Position numbers and translations under genes: made by a program. The notes beneath the pieces are model-generated. The model saw only the letters and a list, made by a program, of their open reading frames with translations. It was not told the DNA's origin and did not search any database. This document shows positions 53,292 to 64,000 of a stretch of DNA of 64,000 nt, piece after piece. Position 1 is the first letter of the stretch; every line of letters begins with the position of its first letter. This DNA is from Gammaproteobacteria bacterium (GTDB taxonomy: Bacteria > Pseudomonadota > Gammaproteobacteria > Pseudomonadales > Pseudohongiellaceae). The stretch spans positions 186,001 to 250,000 of the forward strand of contig JAGYKB010000001.1 of NCBI GenBank assembly GCA_018401885.1. Reading direction: 5' to 3'.

Positions 53292-55541
53292 ATGAACAAG
53301 CCAACACAACCACCCCTGGACGGATCAATAGAAGTCGCGAAAGCCGCACTGGCTCACTCCGCGTTTGAGTGGCAGCGTAGCGAGCGTATCGATTCATTGA
53401 ACTTGACCATGGAGCATTATTTGCATCGGGTCACCGGTGCTGCGCACTACCATCTCGCAAGCGACAACGATGAGAACGTCTTCTTAGTGGGCTTTCGTAC
53501 CGTTCCAACCGATTCTAAAGGCGTTGCTCATATACTCGAACATACTGCGCTGTGCGGCAGTGAGAAATATCCGGTCCGCGATCCCTTTTTCATGATGATT
53601 CGGCGTTCACTTAACACTTTCATGAATGCCTTCACGAGCAGCGATTGGACTGCCTATCCGTTTGCCAGTAAAAACCGAAAGGATTTCAATAATCTTTTGG
53701 AGGTCTATTTAGACGCCGCTTTCTTTTCTCGACTCGATGAATTGGACTTCGCACAGGAAGGTCATCGTCTTGAGTTCGCAAAGCTCGATGACCCGACCAC
53801 CGAACTTCAGTACAAAGGCGTCGTCTACAACGAGATGAAAGGCGCGATGAGTTCGACTAACAGCGTTCTCTGGCAGGCATTGAGCAAACATTTATTTCCT
53901 ACGACGACTTATCACTACAACAGCGGCGGTGAACCTGAAGACATTCCCAGCCTGAGCTATGAGGAACTTACTGATTTTTATCGCACACACTACCATCCCA
54001 GCAATGCCGTATTTATGACCTTCGGCAACATCCCGGCGCATAAACACCAGGAGCGATTCGAGACACTTGCGCTAAATCGCTTCAATGCGCTCGATAAAAA
54101 AATAGAGATACTCGATGAGGTGCGATACAGCAAACCGATACGCGTTGATGAAAGCTTTGCTGCGGAATATCAAGAAGCGCCTCAGGGGCATGTCGTTCTG
54201 GCTTGGCTTCTAGGCAAGAGCAGCAATATCGAAGAACTCTTCAAAGCAGAGCTTTTAACCGCGGTGTTAATGGATAATAGCGGTAGTCCTTTACTCGCCG
54301 CCTTAGAGACCAGCGAGCTTGGCGCCTCACCCTCTCCCATGTGCGGATTAGAGGATTCCAACCGAGAAATGAGTTTTATGGCAGGACTCGAAGGCTGCGC
54401 TGCAGGGACTACCGAGGCCGTCGAGGCTCTCGTCATCGAAACCCTCGAAGCAATCGTCGAGAAAGGGATAGACCAAGAGCACATCCTCGCTGCGCTGCAT
54501 CAGCTCGAGTTGAGTCATCGTGAAATAGCTGGCGATAGTTATCCCTATGGCTTGCAACTAATCCTTGCTGGACTCTCAAGCGCGATGCACCGTGGCGACC
54601 CAATCGAGCTTATGAACATTGACCCTGTTCTCGAGAAACTACGCGCCGAAGTCCTTAATCCGGATTTTATCCCCGACTTGATCCAATCTTTATTACTCGA
54701 TAACAAGCATCGGCTAACACTGACACTCACGCCAGATTTCGAGCTCGCAGAGCACAAAGAAGCAGCAGAGCGCGAGAAACTCTCTGCGATAAAAGAGTCG
54801 CTGTCACAAGAGCAGATAGAGGCTATCGTAAAGCGCAGCATGGCTCTAGAAGCACGCCAAAGCGCCGAAGACGACCCGTCTATACTCCCTAAAGTAAGCA
54901 AAGAAGATGTCCCTGAAACGCTATCTGAGCCTAGGCCAAACGTAAGACAACTCGCTTCGGGCGACACGCTAACTTATTACGGGCAAGGGACTAACGGGCT
55001 AGCCTATCAGCAAGTTGTTTTTGCTCTACCGAAGCTGCCACAAAACCTCATCGAGATACTACCCTTGTATACGAGCTGCGTGACCGAGCTAGGTGTCGGT
55101 GAGCGTGACTATGCCCAAACCCAAGCTTGGCAGGCGCAAATATGCGGCGGTATTAACTGTTTTAGTAGCATAAAAAGCCATCAAGACGATGAGCAAGTGG
55201 TACAGGGCACGCTAACCTTCTCCTCTAAATGCCTACGTGCAAATAATCAGGCACTCAGCGAACTGCTTGCTGAGACGATCGACGGCGTTCGCTTTGACGA
55301 GGAACAAAGGATTGCCGAGCTAATTGAGCAAATTACAACCCGCAAACTCAGCAGTATTACAGGCTCGGGACACTCCCTAGCCATGAGTGCGGCCAGCAGT
55401 GGCTATTCGCCTATAGCGCACATGAATCATCAGACTTCAGGTCTCGCAGGATTGATCAAGTTAAAGAATATCCGTGATCAGCTAAAAACACCTGTCGAGC
55501 GCGCTGCGCTCTTGGCGCGCTTAGGGATCTGCATACCTTAG
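53292..55541 (+). CDS. M16C metallopeptidase (PreP-like), 5' part of a frameshifted gene
   Basis: This family includes presequence protease and degrades peptides. The inverted zinc motif is intact: HILEH (about residue 84) with the downstream Glu in YNEMKGAMSS, and FMNAFTSSDWTAYPFASKN nearby. Two of the four M16 half-domains and the linker are in this part, 749 residues ending ...LLARLGICIP. The rest of the protein continues immediately in the -1 frame (next entry), so the normal length of about 970-1000 is restored by one base. An upstream ATG at 53265 would add nine residues. Whether this is a mutation or a base-calling error cannot be told here. Confidence 0.88.
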   Translation: MNKPTQPPLDGSIEVAKAALAHSAFEWQRSERIDSLNLTMEHYLHRVTGAAHYHLASDNDENVFLVGFRTVPTDSKGVAHILEHTALCGSEKYPVRDPFFMMIRRSLNTFMNAFTSSDWTAYPFASKNRKDFNNLLEVYLDAAFFSRLDELDFAQEGHRLEFAKLDDPTTELQYKGVVYNEMKGAMSSTNSVLWQALSKHLFPTTTYHYNSGGEPEDIPSLSYEELTDFYRTHYHPSNAVFMTFGNIPAHKHQERFETLALNRFNALDKKIEILDEVRYSKPIRVDESFAAEYQEAPQGHVVLAWLLGKSSNIEELFKAELLTAVLMDNSGSPLLAALETSELGASPSPMCGLEDSNREMSFMAGLEGCAAGTTEAVEALVIETLEAIVEKGIDQEHILAALHQLELSHREIAGDSYPYGLQLILAGLSSAMHRGDPIELMNIDPVLEKLRAEVLNPDFIPDLIQSLLLDNKHRLTLTLTPDFELAEHKEAAEREKLSAIKESLSQEQIEAIVKRSMALEARQSAEDDPSILPKVSKEDVPETLSEPRPNVRQLASGDTLTYYGQGTNGLAYQQVVFALPKLPQNLIEILPLYTSCVTELGVGERDYAQTQAWQAQICGGINCFSSIKSHQDDEQVVQGTLTFSSKCLRANNQALSELLAETIDGVRFDEEQRIAELIEQITTRKLSSITGSGHSLAMSAASSGYSPIAHMNHQTSGLAGLIKLKNIRDQLKTPVERAALLARLGICIP

Positions 55542-56257
55542 TTACCTCAGCCGATAGGCAATTTTTACTAATCGGCGAGCCCGAGTATGAAGAGGCTCTT
55601 TCTTCTCCTATGGACCAGACGTGGCGCTCACAAACACGCGGCTCTGCGCTTGAAAGCTTCTCGCTAGAACCTATTAGACACCCTGTTGCACAAGCTTGGA
55701 CGACATCAACGCAGGTAAATTTTTGTGCCCAAGCCTATCCCACTGTGCCCTCAAATCATGAAGATCATGCGACGCTTCAGGTCCTAGCAGGCTTCCTGCG
55801 CAACGGCTTCCTGCATAGCGTGATTAGAGAGAAAGGTGGCGCTTACGGTGGCGGTGCAAGCCAAGATGGATCCTCAGCTTCTTTTCGTTTTTACAGTTAC
55901 CGTGACCCCAGGCTTGATGCAACTCTTGCCGATTTCGACAAATCCATAGACTGGCTGCGGAATACACGCCATCCAGACAATCAGCTCGAAGAGGCGATTC
56001 TCGGCGTAATAGCACAGATGGACAAACCGGCCTCTCCTGCCGGCGAGGCCAAGGCCGCTTTCTATAATCGCGTTTTTGGCCGCAGCATCGAGCAGCGCCT
56101 AGCATTCAGGCAACGAGTTCTTTCTACTACAATTGAAGACCTTCAGAGGGTCGCTGAGCGCTATTTCGTAGGAATTAAGCCGAGTGTTGCCGTAATCACT
56201 TCCGCAAGCGCCGCTCAGTCCCTTGCAATCGACGGGCTAGAGATAATTAAAATCTAG
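55523..56257 (+). pseudogene. M16C metallopeptidase, 3' part in the -1 frame
   Basis: In the frame one base behind the 5' part, the sequence continues RDLHTLVTSADRQFLLIGEPEYEEAL and on to the normal M16C end. It includes FCAQAYPTVPSNHEDHATLQVLAGFLRNGFLHSVIREKGGAYGGGA (parts: HATLQVLAGFL, IREKGGAYGGG) and the final domain. The join is between about 55517 and 55526. There is no slippery heptamer (the local sequence is GCGCGCTTAGGGATC), so a single-base deletion or error is more likely than programmed frameshifting. An ATG at 55610 could in theory start an isolated fragment, with no ribosome-binding site. Confidence 0.85.
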
Positions 56258-56587
56258 ACATATCAATAGCTTAAAGATATTCCCGTTCAAATCGAGCATA
56301 TTTTAAAAATTTCGGGAACTCTCATCCAATGACGGGGTCAGAGATAGTGTAGGTAGATTGTTTTCAAAATTGTGGGTTTTGAGCCATTTATCTCTCCCTT
56401 GATAGATTGACCGCTAAGTATTGCGGTCCTTAATTAGGCCAATGTGCCTTAAGCCTGCGATCTCCGGATCGCGGGCTTTTTTCTTTGAGAAGCCAAATAT
56501 TAAACCAAGCCCATTCCCTGTCGACCGAATAACCCCCATAATCCATGAGCCCTGCTATCTATCCAACTCTAACTATCTCCTTAGTTT
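56258..56587. other. 330-base region after the M16C gene
   Basis: It contains the motif GACGGGGTCAGAG (56331-56343), similar to REP sequences linked with REP-associated tyrosine transposases, though no paired copy is seen. It also has a 6-bp hairpin GACCGC/GCGGTC (56409-56428) and a strong terminator (56453-56482). The stretch before the terminator could be the 3' UTR of the peptidase gene or a small RNA. Confidence 0.45.
56453..56482 (+). terminator. intrinsic terminator downstream of the M16C gene
   Basis: GCCTGCGATC and GATCGCGGGC pair over ten positions (one G-U) around a TCCG loop, followed by TTTTTTC. It ends transcripts on the plus strand before the cation-efflux gene. Confidence 0.92.
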
Positions 56588-57757
56588 ATGAAAAACCAAA
56601 TTGACGCCCAAACCGAAGCGGTACGCATCACTCTGATTGGGATGGCGTTAGATCTCGCTCTGGGCTTGGGCAAAATAGTCGGCGGGATATTGAGCACGTC
56701 ATTTGCACTGCTTGCCGATGGCGTACATTCGTTAACCGATGCAGTGACCGATATTTTTGTGCTTGTTATTGCCCGCACAGCCTATGCTGCACCTGATAGA
56801 GGCCACCCCTATGGACACGGGCGCTTCGAAGCAGTCGGCACGATTGTCATGGGTATTGTTTTTTTTATTACAGCGGCGGTGCTGCTCTACGACGCAAGTC
56901 AACGATTAGCCGCGGTCGATGAACTCGTCGTTCCTAGCCTTTTCGGCGCCATCATCGCGGCGATTTCCATCGCCAGTAAAGAGTGGATCTATCGATTCAC
57001 TTTAGCCACGGCCGAGCGATTAAATTCGAGTCTTCTCCGTGCCAACGCATGGCATAGCAGGAGTGATGCGCTGTCATCGATCGCTGTGTTGATCGGTATT
57101 CTGGGTGGCCAGTTCGGTGTCGTCTGGATGGACACGCTCGCTGCCATGTTTGTTGCGCTACTAATTGCCAAGATCGGATGGGATTTATGCTCCGAGAGTA
57201 TTCGCGAACTCGTCGATAGCGCCCTACCCGATAAGCGACGCAGTGAATTTGAAGATTGTTTGAAAGCGACTCCAGGGGTAGAAGGACTTACAGATCTTCG
57301 CTCTCGACTGTCGGGCGGCAAGGCGATTGTCGAAGTACATCTCGTTGTCGACCCCCGTATCTCAGTCTCCGAGGGGCATCAAATAGGCGCATCCGCCAGT
57401 AAACGACTAAGAGAAAACTTTACTGACGTAGGGGAGGTTATTCCGCATATAGATCCACAGGGCAATCCCGACCACGACCACCCACTCGATAGCACCGCAG
57501 TTCCGACTAGAAATGAAGTTGAAGCGATAATCAGCACCCGATGGAGCGAAATGACCGACAGCGGATCCGGCCTCAAATTCGATCTCCATTACCTCGAACA
57601 CGGTATTGAGATAGATCTAATCGCTGGCGATGCCGACGACGCGGCTACCGCCAAGGGCCTTGCAGATCAATTGATTAATCTAGAGCATATCATCGGCATA
57701 CGAGTTTTACAGCACATCGAAACGTGGTCATCAACCGAGACGCGACCCAGTATATAG
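56588..57757 (+). CDS. cation diffusion facilitator family transporter
   Basis: The 389-residue protein is a CDF metal exporter (zinc, iron or similar divalent ion) in the inner membrane with six predicted helices. Metal-binding signatures are LADGVHSLTDAVTD (HxxxD) on helix 2 and AWHSRSDALSS on helix 5, and the cytoplasmic domain continues after residue 205. The C-terminal tail has an extra domain with HIDPQGNPDHDHP, a likely additional metal site. The substrate is not defined by these motifs. No good ribosome-binding site is seen. It converges with djlA, 4 bases apart. Confidence 0.9.
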   Translation: MKNQIDAQTEAVRITLIGMALDLALGLGKIVGGILSTSFALLADGVHSLTDAVTDIFVLVIARTAYAAPDRGHPYGHGRFEAVGTIVMGIVFFITAAVLLYDASQRLAAVDELVVPSLFGAIIAAISIASKEWIYRFTLATAERLNSSLLRANAWHSRSDALSSIAVLIGILGGQFGVVWMDTLAAMFVALLIAKIGWDLCSESIRELVDSALPDKRRSEFEDCLKATPGVEGLTDLRSRLSGGKAIVEVHLVVDPRISVSEGHQIGASASKRLRENFTDVGEVIPHIDPQGNPDHDHPLDSTAVPTRNEVEAIISTRWSEMTDSGSGLKFDLHYLEHGIEIDLIAGDADDAATAKGLADQLINLEHIIGIRVLQHIETWSSTETRPSI

Positions 57758-57761
57758 CCTC

Positions 57762-58538
57762 TCACTCGCGCGTCTTTCGAATCAAATCGTAAGCAGATTT
57801 GATGTCCTGCGTTTTACGCGTAGCGATATCTATCATTTCTTCAGGCAAGCCTTTGGCTACGAGTTTATCAGGATGATGCTGGCTCATCTGACGACGATAC
57901 GCACGTTTAACTTCGTCCATGCTCGCCGTCGATTCGATAGCGAGAAGTGCGTAGGCCGCAGCGAGTTTAGAGCGACTTTCATCTGCAGTCTCGAATCCAG
58001 CCTGGCCTGACACACGCGCGAGTACGGCGTCGAGGCGCGCCCTACTGACCCCTAGCTTGCTAGCAATAAGTTCGAGCGTTTTGCGCTCTTGTGAATGCAG
58101 CGTGCCGTCTGCAAGTGCTGTCGCGGCGACGATTTCGAGAAGCATCTGTACGAGGCTAGAACGCCGAACAGATTCGCGCCTGAATTGGGTAAGAATTTCT
58201 TCGAGAGGAAAATCTTTGCGTTTGCCTTCATTAAAAAGCTTTACTGCGACCTCTCGCTGCTGCATGGTGAGCCGCATTTGCGACATGACGCGTTCGGCGA
58301 CTTCTATTTCATCACGAGTGACCTTACCGTCGGATTTCGCCACATAACCCATTAATGCGAAAGTCGTTGTAAAGAACGCAGATTGAACTCGCTCAGTCGC
58401 ACCTAATCCTAAGCGCGACGACTGCGCATTTAAGCCACCATCGAAATAGTTGCCCAGACTTACGCCCATTAACGCGCCGAGCGGACCGCCAAGCATGAAA
58501 CCGAATGTGCCACCGACAACCTTACCCCACCAACTCAT
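57762..58538 (-). CDS. djlA: co-chaperone DjlA (membrane-anchored DnaJ-like)
   Basis: DjlA is a membrane-anchored J-domain partner of DnaK. The 258-residue product has an N-terminal membrane segment (WGKVVGGTFGFMLGGPLGAL, with a Gly-rich pattern), a TerB-like helical domain (about residues 50-170, KSDGKVTRDEIEVAERVMSQMRLT) and a C-terminal J domain with HPDK (QHHPDKLVAKGLP). All parts match E. coli DjlA (271 aa). It converges with the CDF gene. Confidence 0.93.
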   Translation of the reverse strand: MSWWGKVVGGTFGFMLGGPLGALMGVSLGNYFDGGLNAQSSRLGLGATERVQSAFFTTTFALMGYVAKSDGKVTRDEIEVAERVMSQMRLTMQQREVAVKLFNEGKRKDFPLEEILTQFRRESVRRSSLVQMLLEIVAATALADGTLHSQERKTLELIASKLGVSRARLDAVLARVSGQAGFETADESRSKLAAAYALLAIESTASMDEVKRAYRRQMSQHHPDKLVAKGLPEEMIDIATRKTQDIKSAYDLIRKTRE

Positions 58539-58591
58539 AATTAATCATCCAAATTAGACACAGTCACAGCTCAGCATTTAGCATTTAGCAT

Positions 58592-62394
<3,803 letters not shown>

Positions 62395-62453
62395 AAGAAA
62401 CTTTAGACAGGCTGATGAAAGAAAGGTCTCCAAGTGTTATCAGCACAATGGCT

Positions 62454-62473
62454 GCAGATCTTTAGTGATCTGC
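62454..62473. repeat. 7-bp inverted repeat between smc and zipA
   Basis: GCAGATC (62454-62460) and GATCTGC (62467-62473) are perfect complements with a 6-base loop. It lies about 60 bases before the zipA start on its leader. No T run follows on the minus strand. Confidence 0.5.
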
Positions 62474-62566
62474 GGGGGAAAGTTATAAATACTTAGCGCT
62501 GAATCTTGTCAAAAACGGAGGTCATCCTGCCTGTCGTCGCTAAACAAGATGATAACCGTGCCGTCA

Positions 62567-64000
62567 CTACATGGCTGCGAGCTCAGCCGCTTCTTCAATG
62601 TCAACCGCGACGATCCTGGAGACACCCGGCTCATGCATCGTTACGCCCAAAAGTTGATTCGCCATTTCCATTGTAATTTTGTTGTGAGTAATGAAAATGA
62701 ATTGAACCGATTTTGACATCTCTTTGACCAGATTGGCGTAACGTCCCACGTTGGCATCATCCAACGGCGCGTCGACTTCGTCGAGCATACAGAATGGCGA
62801 AGGGTTCAATTGGAAAATTGAAAACACGAGAGCTATAGCGGTCATCGCTTTCTCTCCGCCTGAAAGCAGATGAATAGTGCTATTTCTCTTGCCTGGTGGC
62901 CGCGCCATGATGGCGACCCCCGTGTCGAGCAAGTCTTCGCCTGTCATATCAAGATAGGCGTGTCCACCACCAAATACTCGAGGGAAAAGCGCCTGTAAAC
63001 CGGCATTGATCTTATCGAAGGTTTCTTTGAAACGTGCACGCGTCTCTTGATCGATTTTTTTAATGGCATTTTGCAGAGTAGCCAATGCACGTTCGAGGTC
63101 TTCATTTTGCTTATCTAAATAAATCTTTCTCTCGGACTGCTGTGCGTACTCGTCTATCGCTGCTAGATTAATTGGACCCAAACGCTGGATACGATTGGCA
63201 AGTCGCTCTAATTCTGCATCACATTGCTCGACGTCCAACTCTTCCGGCAGTGCATTTAGCACGGCCTCCAAATTAAATTTTGCGGCGGTCAGTTGCTCGA
63301 GTATTGCCTCCTGCTTTACAGACGAGCCTTCGCTTTTCAGCCGCGCTTGCATTAGCACTTCCCGAATTTGATTACTACGCTCCTGAATACTATTTCGTTC
63401 CGCTTCCAATCCGCGTATTGCGTGTTCGTTTGCATCGACTTGAGCTTTAGCTTGGACGAGCTCCTGCTCAACTTCTAATCGCTTTTCCAAAAGCGATTGC
63501 AACTCTGAGCGCATGTCGGCAACAGGCTCTTCGGATGTCGCTATTTGCTCTGTCAGAGATTCGATGCGCTCATGACTACGTTTGACCTGTGCAGACATTC
63601 GATCCATTGTTTCGCGAGTTGACTGAAGCTGGGACTGCAAGGTTTGCTGCCGCAAAGCAAGTGAATGAGCGATATCCTTGTGGTTTCGCGCCTTTTCACG
63701 TGAGGCTTGCTGCGAGCGCATATGGTGTTCGCGCCTTTGCTCTAGCGCTTCACGTGCTTCGATATTTTCTTCCATGGAATCGAGCGCAACTTGTAGCCTC
63801 TGCCTCGATTCAGCTATGTTTTCCTGCTCAAGCTCGATTTGGCGTTTAAGTTCCTCAAGCTCGTGGTGAATTCTCTGACGGCGTAGTCCTGCTTCCTCGA
63901 CTTTCGCCTGCTGTGCACTCAGCTGAGATTTAAGGTTGCCGAAAGCCTTGCTGTTGGCTGCTATATCTAACTGCAACTGTTCGCGCGCCTGTTCTGCCTC
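62567..64000 (-). CDS. smc: chromosome segregation protein SMC (C-terminal part, cut by the window end)
   Basis: The 477 visible residues (478 codons with the stop) are the second half of SMC, which organises the chromosome as a ring-shaped ATPase. Seen are a long heptad-rich coiled coil (about residues 1-320 of this part) and the C-terminal head. It has the signature motif [20 protein letters not shown], the Walker [18 protein letters not shown] and the H-loop FIFITHNK. The frame stays open to base 64000 (the apparent start at 63976 is a TTG), so the hinge and N-terminal Walker A lie outside. The order smc-zipA-ligA is conserved in Pseudomonas. Confidence 0.96.
   Translation of the reverse strand, partial: EAEQAREQLQLDIAANSKAFGNLKSQLSAQQAKVEEAGLRRQRIHHELEELKRQIELEQENIAESRQRLQVALDSMEENIEAREALEQRREHHMRSQQASREKARNHKDIAHSLALRQQTLQSQLQSTRETMDRMSAQVKRSHERIESLTEQIATSEEPVADMRSELQSLLEKRLEVEQELVQAKAQVDANEHAIRGLEAERNSIQERSNQIREVLMQARLKSEGSSVKQEAILEQLTAAKFNLEAVLNALPEELDVEQCDAELERLANRIQRLGPINLAAIDEYAQQSERKIYLDKQNEDLERALATLQNAIKKIDQETRARFKETFDKINAGLQALFPRVFGGGHAYLDMTGEDLLDTGVAIMARPPGKRNSTIHLLSGGEKAMTAIALVFSIFQLNPSPFCMLDEVDAPLDDANVGRYANLVKEMSKSVQFIFITHNKITMEMANQLLGVTMHEPGVSRIVAVDIEEAAELAAM

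Noticed and set aside
55610-56257. Separate short peptidase gene starting at the ATG 55610
   Set aside because: Conserved sequence continues upstream of this ATG in the same frame and joins the 5' part by one base; no ribosome-binding site.

Overview
The window looks like a chromosomal segment of a gammaproteobacterium, probably a marine, free-living one. The evidence is gene content and order: zipA (essentially gammaproteobacterial) sits between smc and ligA; tig-clpP-clpX-lon-hupB-ppiD is in the enterobacterial/pseudomonad order; dnaQ-rnhA-yafS-type methyltransferase lies back to back with gloB-mltD as in E. coli; and recR-ybaB-dnaX lies directly behind a small 4.5S-type SRP RNA gene. Base composition is even (about half G+C) and there is no insertion sequence, prophage, integrase or CRISPR array. 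The marine assignment is inference from accessory genes (PQQ dehydrogenase, DUF6502, a DUF934-linked sulfite reductase without CysJ, POT transporter). Almost the whole window is core genome.

Layout. 0-5.4 kb (minus strand): SRP RNA, dnaX, ybaB, recR, rnd, ycgN, a small membrane protein and the start of a MoxR-type ATPase. 5.5-10.5 kb (minus): a periplasmic PQQ dehydrogenase, tRNA-Ser(GGA), queF, the yadGH ABC exporter and tRNA-Glu(TTC), the two tRNAs with recognisable promoters. 10.7-18.4 kb: two small plus-strand genes (an unknown and an all-alpha dUTPase), nfuA, then a sulfur block metH-cysI-DUF934. 18.5-23.7 kb (minus): acuI-like reductase, sohB, nudC, dnaQ, rnhA and a methyltransferase. 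23.9-28.6 kb (plus): gloB, mltD, a POT peptide transporter and fabI. 28.7-37.2 kb (minus): the proteostasis block tig-clpP-clpX-lon-hupB-ppiD.

37.5-41.7 kb is the least understood part: a small DUF6316-like protein, an alpha/beta-hydrolase that has apparently lost its catalytic triad, a DUF6502 protein overlapping a secreted low-complexity protein, and a predicted outer-membrane barrel. 41.6-49.5 kb: msrB, alaA, then minus-strand pdxB-xni-tusA (overlapping stop/start codons), yheU, ttcA and a fadB with no fadA beside it. 49.7-64 kb: a polysaccharide deacetylase, a Bax-like glucosaminidase, bolA, a YlqF-type GTPase, an M16C metallopeptidase broken by a -1 frameshift, a cation-efflux transporter, djlA, ligA, zipA with a very long linker, and the 3' part of smc.

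The most interesting signals are sequence-level: a run of ten A residues inside dnaX with stops close behind in both shifted frames (a probable tau/gamma slippage site); the hydrolase with Gly, Glu and Tyr where Ser, Asp and His are expected, transcribed from a promoter whose spacer is a perfect palindrome; a 25-bp dyad between nfuA and metH; and the frameshift in the M16C peptidase. I did not find a convincing new multi-gene system; the DUF6502/secreted/barrel cluster is the best candidate for uncharacterised biology.
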